Origin: a virus
IMG/VR virus record: IMGVR_UViG_3300021139_000154
Span: 1 to 23,265 of that record
Reading direction: 5' to 3' (one strand)
Length of the DNA stretch: 23,265 nucleotides
Part shown: in pieces, positions 15,122-23,265 of the stretch
Layout of the letters: each line of letters starts with the position of its first letter
Position numbering within the stretch: the first letter of the stretch is position 1
The notes under the pieces: generated by a model
Databases searched by the model: none
Seen by the model: the letters and a program-made list of their open reading frames with translations, nothing else
Told to the model about the DNA's origin: nothing
Position numbers and translations under genes: made by a program

Positions 15122-15541
15122 TTAAGCTAATGCGACTGACAAATTACCAGAAGTAATCTGGAATGTATCGCCGTTTAAGATTGATTTACTTGTTGTTACT
15201 GCTCCGAAGAACAATACATGTCCACCAGTTGCGGCATCCATAATTGCAATGTGAGTAATTGTACCCCAATCAGCTGTTGCTGTTGGGAATGTAATTGTTG
15301 CGTTTATTGCTGAACTTGTTGTACCACCACTTGTTGAAGCAGTAGCAAAAGTAGCTGATTGACGGCTATATCCACCAGCTGAAATCTCATCGGTTGTTGT
15401 ACCGATTTGTAAATTTGCCATGGCATTTCCACTTGTATTTGTGAATAATGCAACATAGCGTCCACTTGGTTGTGAATAATTTGTTGATGTTAGAACATGA
15501 TTAAGTAAAGATGATTCTAAGTAATTGCTTGCGGCGCTCAT
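15122..15541 (-). CDS. phage virion protein, 139 aa, fibre-associated family
   Basis: A 139-residue protein of a family common in phage tail and fibre clusters. It has N-terminal SNYLESSLLNHVLTSTNYSQ (5-24), then RYVALFTNT (28-36), AGGYSRQSATFATAS (about 55-69), SSAINATITFPTATADWGTI (about 76-95), THIAIMDAATGGHVLFFGAV and a final SKSILNGDTFQITSGNLSV. Members are beta-rich and thought to be structural (fibre or decoration), but no precise function is established to my knowledge. A good AAGGAG ribosome site precedes the ATG and an exact TATAAATA is about 45 bases upstream, making this the first gene of the fibre operon. Confidence 0.8.
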   Translation of the reverse strand: MSAASNYLESSLLNHVLTSTNYSQPSGRYVALFTNTSGNAMANLQIGTTTDEISAGGYSRQSATFATASTSGGTTSSAINATITFPTATADWGTITHIAIMDAATGGHVLFFGAVTTSKSILNGDTFQITSGNLSVALA

Positions 15542-15585
15542 ATGTTTCTCCTTAAGGGTTATATGGATTTCGCGAATCTCAGTAT

Positions 15586-15593
15586 TATTTATA
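15586..15593 (-). promoter_or_regulatory. T4-late-promoter-like TATAAATA box before fibre operon
   Basis: An exact minus-strand TATAAATA in the 130-base divergent gap between the 139-residue gene and the plus-strand zinc-ribbon gene. A start 6-7 bases downstream would give a leader of nearly 40 bases with the AAGGAG site close to the ATG at 15541. Promoter use is inferred from position and consensus. Confidence 0.45.
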
Positions 15594-15621
15594 GCAAACT
15601 TAAAAAATCATTAGAAAACCC

Positions 15622-15629
15622 TATAAATC
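15622..15629 (+). promoter_or_regulatory. TATAAATC, late-promoter-like, plus strand
   Basis: TATAAATC differs from TATAAATA only at the last base. It points toward the plus-strand gene starting at 15672, leaving a leader of about 36 bases. With the minus-strand box at 15586-15593 it would make a divergent promoter pair about 29 bases apart. Confidence 0.3.
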
Positions 15630-15671
15630 CCGGAAAAAAGGTCAAAAAAGATTTTGGATTGTAAATACTTA

Positions 15672-16103
15672 ATGGATAAAAATAAATTGAGAGAACTAAT
15701 TAAACAAGTTGCCATTATCAAGGATGTTGGGACAGATGTCGGGCCGAGCGGAATACCATTAACAGGTGTTCGAAAGGCAAGACCTAAAAAAATAATCGAA
15801 ACTGTTATAAATGAATTTGGTGAAGAAGAACAAATTGAAGTTGAAATGGTTACTTCTAATCCAACATTAGGTTACATTATTGATGAATTAAAAGACAATT
15901 ATCGATTATGTGAATTAGGTTGTGGTGAAATGGTTAATAATCAACAGATTTATAAAAGATTGGTACATACACCTGAAAATCATTGGCGTACTCAATGTGT
16001 TAATTGTAAAAAAGTTATAGGGCCAGATGGTGAATTAATTTATGGTACTTTGAATGTACAAAGAGCCTTTTCTGCACACTTTTCTGCAAAACAAAATAAA
16101 TAA
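15672..16103 (+). CDS. putative zinc-ribbon protein, 143 aa
   Basis: The start is set at ATG 15672; a TTG at 15654 in the same frame is possible but has no support. The N-terminal half is charged and probably helical or disordered (MDKNKLRELIKQVAIIKDVG). The C-terminal half has a compact four-cysteine pattern: CELGC (80-84), His99 in KRLVHTPENHW and CVNCKKV (109-115), fitting a zinc ribbon. Function unknown; nucleic-acid or protein binding is plausible. It is the only plus-strand gene among the tail genes and ends 2 bases before the cloverleaf element (16106-16233). The opposite strand and own late-like box suggest an independently transcribed accessory or regulatory gene. Confidence 0.7.
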   Translation: MDKNKLRELIKQVAIIKDVGTDVGPSGIPLTGVRKARPKKIIETVINEFGEEEQIEVEMVTSNPTLGYIIDELKDNYRLCELGCGEMVNNQQIYKRLVHTPENHWRTQCVNCKKVIGPDGELIYGTLNVQRAFSAHFSAKQNK

Positions 16104-16105
16104 GT

Positions 16106-16233
16106 GTGTTAGGGAGATAATGTAATACAAGGCTTTGCATTACATGTTCTGACACCATTAGACCTAATCCTAATGGAATTTCTCCGGGCTACAGCCATTG
16201 CCCGAATTCTCTGTTCTGGTATCTCCCTAACAC
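16106..16233. ncRNA. candidate cloverleaf structured RNA or cruciform element
   Basis: GTGTTAGGGAGATA (16106-16119) pairs perfectly over 14 bp with TATCTCCCTAACAC (16220-16233). Inside are three perfect hairpins in a row: ATGTAAT/ATTACAT (16120-16126 with 16139-16145), CCATTAG/CTAATGG (16155-16161 with 16170-16176) and CGGGC/GCCCG (16185-16189 with 16200-16204). This is a complete four-helix cloverleaf of 128 bases. It fills the gap between two convergent genes, starting 2 bases after one stop and ending 3 bases before the other. It could act at the 3' end of either transcript; T-rich bases follow on both sides (CACCTTTT on plus). It is not a tRNA and I recognise no known RNA family. Confidence 0.6.
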
Positions 16234-16236
16234 CTT

Positions 16237-16419
16237 TTACCACTTCTTTTCTGGACAATGAAATATTGGAATGAATGTTTTAATTGTCATTAAACAGCCA
16301 CATACCCCGCACTTATCCGTTTGAGGATTAAATCTTTCGCATTTGGTACAAATCTCAAAGCGTTCTCTTGCCTGTGGATTTTGTACAAATCTAGTTATGA
16401 GATCAGCTAGTTGGTTCAT
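16237..16419 (-). CDS. small Cys-rich putative zinc protein, 60 aa
   Basis: The start is set at ATG 16419, overlapping the stop of the 751-residue gene (ATGA). An upstream in-frame TTG at 16440 is rejected because it lies inside that gene without a ribosome site. The 60-residue product has six cysteines: CTKC (24-27), CGVCGC (37-42) and CP-x-x-K-W at the C-terminus (Cys55 to Trp60). This C-x2-C ... C-x2-C-x-C ... C-P-x-x-KW pattern is one I recognise in many small phage proteins in tail-tip and fibre regions. It probably binds zinc or an iron-sulphur cluster; function is unknown. Its stop is 3 bases from the cloverleaf element. Confidence 0.78.
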   Translation of the reverse strand: MNQLADLITRFVQNPQARERFEICTKCERFNPQTDKCGVCGCLMTIKTFIPIFHCPEKKW

Positions 16420-18671
16420 CTGAAATAAATTCGAAGCCAAACATATCCATCAGCTCCGTTACCATTAGTATTATAATTTAAGGCTAATAAATTACCACTG
16501 GATCCAGTACCACCATGGCCAGGAATATTAGTAGCACCTGCTACTATGGCATTGGCATTGTATCTACTATAAAAATCAGCAGTATTACCATCACATCCAT
16601 ATCCACCAACACCGACATAATATCCAGTAATGGCAGATACCATACCGGGACCGCCGACAGTATGATATGTAACATCTGTACTAACACCAGCAGAACCTGC
16701 TCCACCTAAATATCCATTACCATTATCCCAAATATAATGATCATCTGTAGAACTATTGGAACTTAATCCTGAATTGCCACTTTGGCCACCTGAATTATAA
16801 TAAGCTCCTGTTGTAGCACTTCCATATAAAGCAGGATTATTAATTCCACCGCCACCACCACCATAAGCAATATAACCAGCAAATGTAGTATTACCTCCAT
16901 TTGCGCCTGCATTCCAAGTTACAGTTTGACCACTATAATTAAATGTATGGCTTGTACCACCGCCTGCTATTCCACCTGCACCTACTGTTAATAATGATGT
17001 TATTGTAGGATTTGCATTTGTACCAGCATTTAATGCTATTTGGGTTAAACTTAAATTCGCATGATAAGCATAACCGCCACCGCCACCGGCACCTGCGGCA
17101 AGATAAACAGGATTTCCTGATATAACAGGAGCAGTAATAGTAACCCCACCCCCACCACCACCTACTAATTCTACATTAACTATACCATAATATAATTGAT
17201 CAAATGATATTTGTGTATTAGAACCACGAATAATTTTATAATCCCCCCAAATAGATCCACTACTACCACTGGTATTTGAAACTAAAGTTACAGCAATATT
17301 AATTGTTGTTGGAGTTGATTCAGTTGTATCTGTTGATTTGGTTTGACTATAAACAATCGTATCACTAGATCCGCCAGGTACAGCATGATAATTAATTTGG
17401 GTAGTTGTTAAATTAAAAAAACTATTAACTTGTGCTTTAGTACCTGTAAATGAAATAGGATTTTGAGGTGTTTTTATAAATGTGCTATTTTGTACAAAAC
17501 CATTTACAATAGCATAAGTGCTAAACAACCCGCCATTTAATGAAGTCAATGTAACAGTAAATTGAGCACCTGTTGGATCCAAGTCAGTTATTAAAGTAGA
17601 ATATCCTCCTAAAAAACTTCCTGTAGTCTGATAGTTAAAACCTACATAAGTTGCAGGACAATTAGTTGTTTGAGTTGCATTACCAAATTGGACTGTTTGT
17701 GCTTTACTAATATTAGTTGATCTTGGAGTAGTTAATGAATAAATTAAAGAATAATTTAATTCATAATTACCGCCGGGGATTAATGTTATATTTTGTAAAC
17801 TATTATTAATCTGTGTTCTAGTACCAGTTAATGTTAAAACTTTGGTTGCTGAATTAAAACTACTAGTTGCTTGTCCGGTAGGAACACTAAGACTAATTAC
17901 AGCTTGAACATCACTAGGTGTTACGGTTATTGTATAACCTGATGAATCAGCATATGCTAGATCAACAATTTGAATATATGGAACAATCGTTTCTGTAGTA
18001 TCTTCATTATAAAATAAGGTACTAGGCACTTGACCGAGAGTATAATTATTACCAGTAGTAAAATAAATTACATTTGATGCTGTAATTGCTGAATTTGTAA
18101 ATTTGTATTCATCGATTACACATCCAGCATCAATGGTAACATAATAATTTGTATTGTCCCTTAAATATTGAAATAAATTTACGACAACACTTCCATTTAC
18201 AAATGTAATATTTGTAGTATCTGTAATAGCAAAAGAATATACTAGACCGGAAGAATTGTACAATTTAATTGATCCAGTTGTTCCTCTATCAACCCATCTA
18301 TTAAAATTAATAGTTATATTGGTACCGCCATAAGAACTAGTACCGGGCATTGGATTACTTGTATTAAATGTTGGTCCAGTTGATGGAGTTGTATAAGTTA
18401 AAGTAGTACCGGGAATTGGATTTCCGCTAATATCTAAAAAAAATCCATAAGGTATTGATACACTATAGCTTGTACTAGGAGAATATGTAATTCCTAAATC
18501 AAATGCTGTAAGAGTAACAGTTGTTCTTTTGGTTATACCAACAAAATCTGAACAAGTAAAAAAACTAGAAACTAAAAAAGTTGCAGGAGCAATACCTATA
18601 TTCTTTTGAGGTTGGGTTACATTTAATGTACTTGTACATGTTAAATTGGCATTGAATAATCTAATTGACAT
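16416..18671 (-). CDS. modular adhesin with glycine-rich C-terminal domain
   Basis: A 751-residue surface protein. Residues 1-100 and about 107-206 look like SbsA-type Ig-like (Big_5) domains (GSIKLYNSSGLVYSF, LRDNTNYYVTIDAGCVIDE, IYFTTGN). Two cadherin-like modules follow (about 220-315 and 345-450), each with the TGT-x-x-Q-V/I-N signature (LTGTRTQINNSLQ, FTGTKAQVNSFFN). The last 255 residues (about 497-751) are glycine-rich (VELVGGGGGGVTIT, AGAGGGGGYAY, AYGGGGGGINN) ending in GADGYVWLRIYFR, the pattern of polyglycine-rich fibre tips and adhesins that bind host receptors. It follows the hub gene with a 3-base gap and shares the Ig-like modules with the hub's C-terminus. Inferred role: receptor-binding protein at the tail tip. 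Confidence 0.8.
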   Translation of the reverse strand: MSIRLFNANLTCTSTLNVTQPQKNIGIAPATFLVSSFFTCSDFVGITKRTTVTLTAFDLGITYSPSTSYSVSIPYGFFLDISGNPIPGTTLTYTTPSTGPTFNTSNPMPGTSSYGGTNITINFNRWVDRGTTGSIKLYNSSGLVYSFAITDTTNITFVNGSVVVNLFQYLRDNTNYYVTIDAGCVIDEYKFTNSAITASNVIYFTTGNNYTLGQVPSTLFYNEDTTETIVPYIQIVDLAYADSSGYTITVTPSDVQAVISLSVPTGQATSSFNSATKVLTLTGTRTQINNSLQNITLIPGGNYELNYSLIYSLTTPRSTNISKAQTVQFGNATQTTNCPATYVGFNYQTTGSFLGGYSTLITDLDPTGAQFTVTLTSLNGGLFSTYAIVNGFVQNSTFIKTPQNPISFTGTKAQVNSFFNLTTTQINYHAVPGGSSDTIVYSQTKSTDTTESTPTTINIAVTLVSNTSGSSGSIWGDYKIIRGSNTQISFDQLYYGIVNVELVGGGGGGVTITAPVISGNPVYLAAGAGGGGGYAYHANLSLTQIALNAGTNANPTITSLLTVGAGGIAGGGTSHTFNYSGQTVTWNAGANGGNTTFAGYIAYGGGGGGINNPALYGSATTGAYYNSGGQSGNSGLSSNSSTDDHYIWDNGNGYLGGAGSAGVSTDVTYHTVGGPGMVSAITGYYVGVGGYGCDGNTADFYSRYNANAIVAGATNIPGHGGTGSSGNLLALNYNTNGNGADGYVWLRIYFR

Positions 18672-18674
18672 CTA

Positions 18675-21600
18675 TTAACCGTCCTGATTTGATAATGAAA
18701 GATTTGGAGAAGTTGGTGTTATGGAACTTACTACTGTACCACCTCCTGTTGTTATGTTAGCTGTTCCTGTTCCAAGTAAAACTTGTCTATCATAAGTTAA
18801 TGTTGGAGTAATTGATCCGGTTGATCCAGCCGATGCTATTCCACCATTATCTGTAGTCCAAACAACTGTTGTAGAATCAGAAATTTGAGTATTTCCATTA
18901 ATTCCGCAAGCATCTTTGACACAATTACTTGTCATTGTTAAATGATAAGTTGTTGCCGGAGCAAAATCACTAGTTGGGTTAATCCATAAAGTATTTCCCG
19001 ATACCCAAACTAAATTACTTGTATGAGCATTAGAAAAAGTCTTTGATAAATCTATAACCTGTTGACCACTAATTGTAATTGTTCCTGTTGTTTGTAATGT
19101 GATAGGTTCATTATATACCAAACCGATGTTAGATTGAACATAGACTTTGGAATGTGGCGTTATTTCTTCAACATTAGGCAAAGTTTCTGTTATAAATTTA
19201 ATTAAATTTAATGAATTACTATTACAATTATTTGAAGGAGTTACTAAAGGATCTCCTGTTACTGAATAAGGATTTGCATTACCAGTATGAAAATTCCAAA
19301 CAGTTGGATCTGTAATACCTGGACTTAAACATCCATTTTGTGTAACAAATCCCGCTGTCATTAAAATATAATAATCAACACCGATTGTTCTTGTAGCAAA
19401 TGGAATTGATACAACATTTTTATCAATAGTGACTGCACTAGCAGAAACAGTAGAAATTAATGTTCCATCACTAGAATACAAATAGGCATTACCTGTTCCT
19501 TTACTTAATGCTGAATAAGCTGGAGCAAATCTAATTGAATAACTTCCAGAAATAGGAGCATTATCTGGTAAGGTTGTATAATCTAATAAAGGATCTAAAC
19601 TTGATCTATCAGGTGGATAATATTGGTTTATGGTAATAAAACAAGGATTACTGCCACCTGATCCTCCACTACCACCTGAACCATTCATACCACCTAATGC
19701 ACTACTAGGTACCCAATTTTGTCCATTCCATTCTAGATAATCACCACTGGCTGGAACTACTGTAGTTGTATCAACATCATTTAATGCATCAATACTGGCA
19801 TTAAGACTAACAACACCTCCTGAACTAACATTAATGCCTGTACCACTAGTTACACCGCCAGTAAATTGTTTGTTAAGATTACCTTGAATACTAGAAACAG
19901 TATCTGGGCTTAATACACCTGCACTTTCTAAACTACTTAAAATGCTTGAACCAAGACCTTGCCAGTTAATCTGACTAGCAACATAGGCCGCAATAATACC
20001 TAAACCTAAGCCACTTAAAGCTGATAAACTACTTCCACTACCACCTGTGACTGGAGTATTGTATGGTAATACATCAGGAGCTTGTATATAGGTAAATGGT
20101 AGGCCTGCACTCGCTGGACTAAATTTACTTGTACCTTGTTGATTACCTGCACGAACTTTGAAATACCAAGTGGCTGTTTGTAATTCAACAGTCTTAAAAC
20201 TTGTTGTTGAACCGGTAGTAAATGGTCCGCTATTGGCACTACGAGTAGAACCTTGGAACACATAATTTACACCATCGCTTGATGCCCAAAATTCCATATC
20301 TGTAACAACACCACTAGGTACCGTAGCTGTAATTGTAATACTTGGTTGGCTTGAAATTGTTGAACTTGCTACTGTAGGTGCAATTGGAGTTCCGATTGCC
20401 GCCAAATTAGGATTACTACTTGTTCCTAATAATGGAGTAAATTGATCAATGGTATCAACAGTATAAACATCTGGATTATAACTTAGACCAGTTACAGTTA
20501 TAGTTAATTCACCCTTATCATCTTCGTTTTTAATTAATTTAATAACACGAAATTGTCTATTAGTGAATCCATAAGTTGCATTGGTTAATCCAAATACATC
20601 TCCAATTTGTAAATTATAACTGGAAAAATCTGTCTTAAATTCTACGGCTAGATCTTCTCTACTTTGACGAAGAATAATATTTCCTACAATAGCCGCTTGA
20701 ACTTGATTATTAATAAAATCATGTTGAAGTTTAAGAACATTAACAGGTTCATTATAATCTAAATCAGCACTAGGTAAATCAATACGAATGTAATTGTTTT
20801 GATCTCTATAATATGCATAAGGGAATTGTACTTCAACACTATTGTAATAACTGTCTAATGCTGTACCTGTAGCATTAACTTGACCAATAATATTATGATC
20901 ACTAAATGTAAATGTTTGACTTACAACTTGTTGAATTAATACGCTCCATTGACCACTGGCTACATCATAGGTAATATAACTACCAGCTGTAGCGGCCAAT
21001 TTGTCCATGTTATCAAGAACTTTATTATTGGTATCAATTAATCCATTAATTTGATAGCGTTGTTGTGCAGGAAAATTACCATAAGTTACTGATTGGGCAC
21101 TATAGGTATTCAATGCAGTAATGCTTGAAGTATTAATTAAATTAGGATTAATACTTGCACCATAAAGATCATTAGTCATATAATCGTACAAACAATCTCC
21201 AGGCAAACTTATGGTGTTTACCACATGAAATTTTAAGTTAGGAATTGTACTAATACCTTTACTTTGATCATAATTTAATTTAACAATGGCAAAAACAATA
21301 TTTTCCGCCATGTAAGTATTATTCCATCCAGGCATAATACTATAAGCCGCCGATGGTACAGTACCGGAAATAGGAGTTGTAGTACCGGGTTGTACTGGCA
21401 ACATGGGGCTACTACTATTACCTTGGTACAAGTAGATACCTAAATCATTTTGTGCCCTATAATCTATAACCCCAGTATCATCTGTAGTATGGTCTACAGT
21501 AGTACCGTCACTAGCAAAGGTAATAAGTTTATTATCTAAATAAATTGCATCAATATATATTTGACTAGCGGCACCTGTTGAATATAAATTACCTGTAGTT

Positions 21601-21887
21601 TCACATAAGGCTATGGCTGTCCATAAACTTAAATTATTATTGGTTAATTGTATATCAAAAATTGTTCCACCAAGATAACTAGCACCATATGCAACAGGAA
21701 TTTTATTATCTGTTGCAGGTTGGATTTGAATACGATTATCTGGAACTGTTGTAGTAGTATTTTTATTTGTAAGACCATTAATAAATCGCATTAGTCCAAA
21801 TGCCGCGGCAACACGGACTAAACTTCCTAATAGACTTGAGTTTTCGGCCCAAGAAAAAATTGATCCTATTGCATCTAACCAACCCAT
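18675..21887 (-). CDS. tail tip / hub protein (gpJ-like) with FN3 and Ig-like extensions
   Basis: A 1070-residue protein in the place of the host-specificity tail-tip protein. Residues 1-45 include a hydrophobic helix (LLGSLVRVAAAFGLMRFI). Residues about 50-490 form the hub region: IPVAYGASYLGGTIFD (63-78), the CLYDYMTNDLYGASI segment (232-246), and later LQIGDVFGLTNATYGFTNRQ (426-445) followed by FRVIKLIKNEDDKGELTITV. Residues about 500-600 look like a fibronectin type III domain. A helical stretch (620-660), a DVDTTTVVPASGDYLEWNGQ fibre motif (705-724) and a Gly/Ser linker (733-746) lead to SbsA-like Ig domains (about 778-870 and 915-1012). Such hubs close the tail tube and carry the receptor-binding apparatus. 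It lies 9 bases after the 217-residue tail gene. Confidence 0.82.
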   Translation of the reverse strand: MGWLDAIGSIFSWAENSSLLGSLVRVAAAFGLMRFINGLTNKNTTTTVPDNRIQIQPATDNKIPVAYGASYLGGTIFDIQLTNNNLSLWTAIALCETTGNLYSTGAASQIYIDAIYLDNKLITFASDGTTVDHTTDDTGVIDYRAQNDLGIYLYQGNSSSPMLPVQPGTTTPISGTVPSAAYSIMPGWNNTYMAENIVFAIVKLNYDQSKGISTIPNLKFHVVNTISLPGDCLYDYMTNDLYGASINPNLINTSSITALNTYSAQSVTYGNFPAQQRYQINGLIDTNNKVLDNMDKLAATAGSYITYDVASGQWSVLIQQVVSQTFTFSDHNIIGQVNATGTALDSYYNSVEVQFPYAYYRDQNNYIRIDLPSADLDYNEPVNVLKLQHDFINNQVQAAIVGNIILRQSREDLAVEFKTDFSSYNLQIGDVFGLTNATYGFTNRQFRVIKLIKNEDDKGELTITVTGLSYNPDVYTVDTIDQFTPLLGTSSNPNLAAIGTPIAPTVASSTISSQPSITITATVPSGVVTDMEFWASSDGVNYVFQGSTRSANSGPFTTGSTTSFKTVELQTATWYFKVRAGNQQGTSKFSPASAGLPFTYIQAPDVLPYNTPVTGGSGSSLSALSGLGLGIIAAYVASQINWQGLGSSILSSLESAGVLSPDTVSSIQGNLNKQFTGGVTSGTGINVSSGGVVSLNASIDALNDVDTTTVVPASGDYLEWNGQNWVPSSALGGMNGSGGSGGSGGSNPCFITINQYYPPDRSSLDPLLDYTTLPDNAPISGSYSIRFAPAYSALSKGTGNAYLYSSDGTLISTVSASAVTIDKNVVSIPFATRTIGVDYYILMTAGFVTQNGCLSPGITDPTVWNFHTGNANPYSVTGDPLVTPSNNCNSNSLNLIKFITETLPNVEEITPHSKVYVQSNIGLVYNEPITLQTTGTITISGQQVIDLSKTFSNAHTSNLVWVSGNTLWINPTSDFAPATTYHLTMTSNCVKDACGINGNTQISDSTTVVWTTDNGGIASAGSTGSITPTLTYDRQVLLGTGTANITTGGGTVVSSITPTSPNLSLSNQDG

Positions 21888-21896
21888 ATCTTTTCC

Positions 21897-22550
21897 TTAT
21901 GCCTGTACTACCTGACCGGTAGTTGAATTTATTGTACTCACAGGTGCTGTTCCACCAAAGTCCCATACCGCATCTGTTAATGATGCCACACGATTCATTG
22001 CATTATCTCCTGGGAACCAATAGTTTTGATCTGCTTGATTGGTTCTGCGTCCTGCTTCTTGTTTGCTTAATACCGCTAAGGTACTTGCACAAGTTAAATT
22101 AATTGTGCTGGTTACTGTTTGACTTGAATAATTTGTCCACTTTTCATCAATAGAGAAATTACTAACAACACCAACAAATTCTAATATTGGATTTCCAGCA
22201 ATGTTTAAGAAATTTCCACTAGTATCAAAAAATACCTTGCGTATTTCTACTGGAGCCGCTTTAATTGGATTGGATACAATATCACTCATATATTGTGCAG
22301 GTATCCCTGATAGTGAAATAGTTACATCAGCTTGGCTGGATTTAAGTTCATTGGCAATTTGAGTAACACCCAACAATGTGCCTACAGCAGGATAACTATA
22401 ACTTTGACCATCACTTTCAGTAATACTAAATGGAGTTGAATGATTGCTTACACGCACTACAACCTGGCTTCCATTTTGTGTGAAAACCATACGAATAAAA
22501 GTTGCTTGTTGTATGCCAACATAAGGTGCTAAATTTAAGGCAGTGGTCAT
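21897..22550 (-). CDS. tail assembly protein, 217 aa
   Basis: A 217-residue protein between the 196-residue tail gene and the hub. It is beta-rich, with VVVRVSNHSTPFSITESDGQ (30-49), a PILEFVGVVSNFSIDEKWTN strand pair (about 121-140) and an EAGRRTNQADQNYWFPGDNA segment (165-184) followed by MNRVASL. The GRRTN...PGD signature and position are those of a small tail-tip/baseplate-like protein that often precedes the hub in tailed phages. The ATG overlaps the stop of the upstream gene (ATGA). The exact family was not confirmed. Likely role: adaptor in the tail tip. Confidence 0.72.
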   Translation of the reverse strand: MTTALNLAPYVGIQQATFIRMVFTQNGSQVVVRVSNHSTPFSITESDGQSYSYPAVGTLLGVTQIANELKSSQADVTISLSGIPAQYMSDIVSNPIKAAPVEIRKVFFDTSGNFLNIAGNPILEFVGVVSNFSIDEKWTNYSSQTVTSTINLTCASTLAVLSKQEAGRRTNQADQNYWFPGDNAMNRVASLTDAVWDFGGTAPVSTINSTTGQVVQA

Positions 22551-23137
22551 GGTGTTGGTAAACTCTCTACAAATATAAATGGTTTATCCCAAGTAACAAT
22601 ACCACCGGGACTAATTTTATAATCTGGAATTTGTGTACAGATAACATAGAATTGCACACTATTACCTACTAATAATGTATAAGTTCCACTAGTTTCTAAT
22701 ACCGGACGATTTAATACCACATTAGTTCCTGTCACAGCACCATATACACTATAAACACGAGGTTGACCACTTAATTGAACAACATCACCACTGGCCAATT
22801 TAGTTCCACTACCGCCTGATATTGTTGCAAGATTACTACCTTGTGTAACAGTTATGCTTGTTGGTTGTGTTGTACCTTGATAAGGAAATAAATTAGTATG
22901 ACTAAAATTTACATACGCAGGAGTATAACGGTCGAAGTTATCAATAGTTTCAATATAACTTCTAACACCGGGATCATTATATCGTAAACCCGTTGGTGGA
23001 GTAACAGTAAATCTCCATATTATTCCGCCACGACTAACAGCACGAACTGTTTGGTCGCGAGCCATTGTTGATGCAACAATACCTCTTTTATTAATTTGTA
23101 CATCTTGTGCGTTATCTATAATCCATTGAAAACTCAT
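22547..23137 (-). CDS. minor tail protein, 196 aa
   Basis: A 196-residue beta-rich protein directly after the tape-measure-like gene; the TAA stop of that gene shares a base with this ATG (TAATG). Features are an N-terminal IIDNAQDVQINKRGIVASTM (6-25), then IWRFTVTPPTGLRYNDPGVR (40-59) and a central small beta insert (SGGSGTKLASGDVVQLSGQP, about 107-126). The position between tape measure and hub, together with its size, fits a distal tail or tail-tip protein. No enzyme motif is seen. It is translated in series with the 217-residue gene through an ATGA overlap. Confidence 0.72.
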   Translation of the reverse strand: MSFQWIIDNAQDVQINKRGIVASTMARDQTVRAVSRGGIIWRFTVTPPTGLRYNDPGVRSYIETIDNFDRYTPAYVNFSHTNLFPYQGTTQPTSITVTQGSNLATISGGSGTKLASGDVVQLSGQPRVYSVYGAVTGTNVVLNRPVLETSGTYTLLVGNSVQFYVICTQIPDYKISPGGIVTWDKPFIFVESLPTP

Positions 23138-23265
23138 TATAATCCTCCAGCACCAGGAATCATATTTTGTCCACGCAAAGTTACAGCGTAGATAAAGCTA
23201 GGATCCTGGGCTATCATTTGTTGGAAACTTCTAGCATCGGTTGCATTGATATTGTAAGTAACATT
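23137..23265 (-). CDS. C-terminal end of a tape-measure-like protein (truncated)
   Basis: The minus strand from the right edge is open for 42 codons and ends in TAA at 23137. It reads VTYNINATDARSFQQMIAQD near the start and ends RGQNMIPGAGGL. This N-I-x-A-x-D-A-x-S-F pattern is the familiar C-terminal tail of siphovirus tape-measure and tail-length proteins, and the following genes are tail genes in the expected order. Only the last 42 residues are inside the window, so size and domains cannot be given. Confidence 0.65.
   Translation of the reverse strand, partial: NVTYNINATDARSFQQMIAQDPSFIYAVTLRGQNMIPGAGGL

Noticed and set aside
16106-16233. Simple bidirectional rho-independent terminator
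   Set aside because: The 14-bp helix encloses 100 bases with three further perfect hairpins and only short T-runs follow, so a plain terminator does not explain it, although a termination effect remains possible.

Overview
This 23.3-kb window is part of the late (structural) region of a tailed double-stranded DNA phage (Caudoviricetes), probably an environmental or metagenomic genome infecting a Gram-negative-type bacterium. The evidence is a large terminase with Walker and nuclease motifs, a small terminase, a portal protein, the C-terminal end of a tape-measure-like protein, a tail-tip/hub protein and a long run of tail fibre and adhesin genes. DNA is AT-rich. Nearly all genes lie on the minus strand with ATGA/TAATG overlaps. 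No integrase, lysogeny gene, tRNA or CRISPR array was seen. The host cannot be named from this window.

Layout in the direction of minus-strand transcription (high to low coordinates): end of the tape-measure-like gene (23265-23137); two small tail proteins; a 1070-residue hub with C-terminal Ig-like extensions; a 751-residue glycine-rich adhesin; a 60-residue Cys-rich protein. Next is a convergent junction, filled exactly by a cloverleaf-like inverted-repeat element (16106-16233), followed by a plus-strand zinc-ribbon-like gene (15672-16103). Then come a 139-residue virion protein, three collagen-like fibres (438, 369 and 313 residues), an 894-residue propeller/LamG-like repeat protein and a 111-residue Ig-like protein.

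Next is a 645-base gene-free stretch (7909-8553) dense in inverted repeats: an H-type pseudoknot, a terminator, a TATAAATA box, a 12-bp long-range helix and a nested array containing two GCGAAGC mini-hairpins. It leads to a 52-residue gene that converges on a plus-strand glycosyltransferase with a TPR-like tail (6705-7757). The packaging module follows: four small genes, small terminase, a coiled-coil/membrane protein, large terminase and portal. Last come five small genes and a truncated Dps/ferritin-like gene that runs off the left edge.

Taken together, the window encodes DNA packaging (TerS, TerL, portal), tail completion (tape measure, hub) and a large modular host-recognition apparatus, with two plus-strand accessory genes placed inside the minus-strand block. 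All four exact copies of TATAAATA that I found are intergenic or at a gene start. Three of them face minus-strand transcription units, resembling a T4-type late-promoter arrangement although the packaging genes are not obviously T4-like. The two structured intergenic elements are the least explained and most interesting parts of the window.
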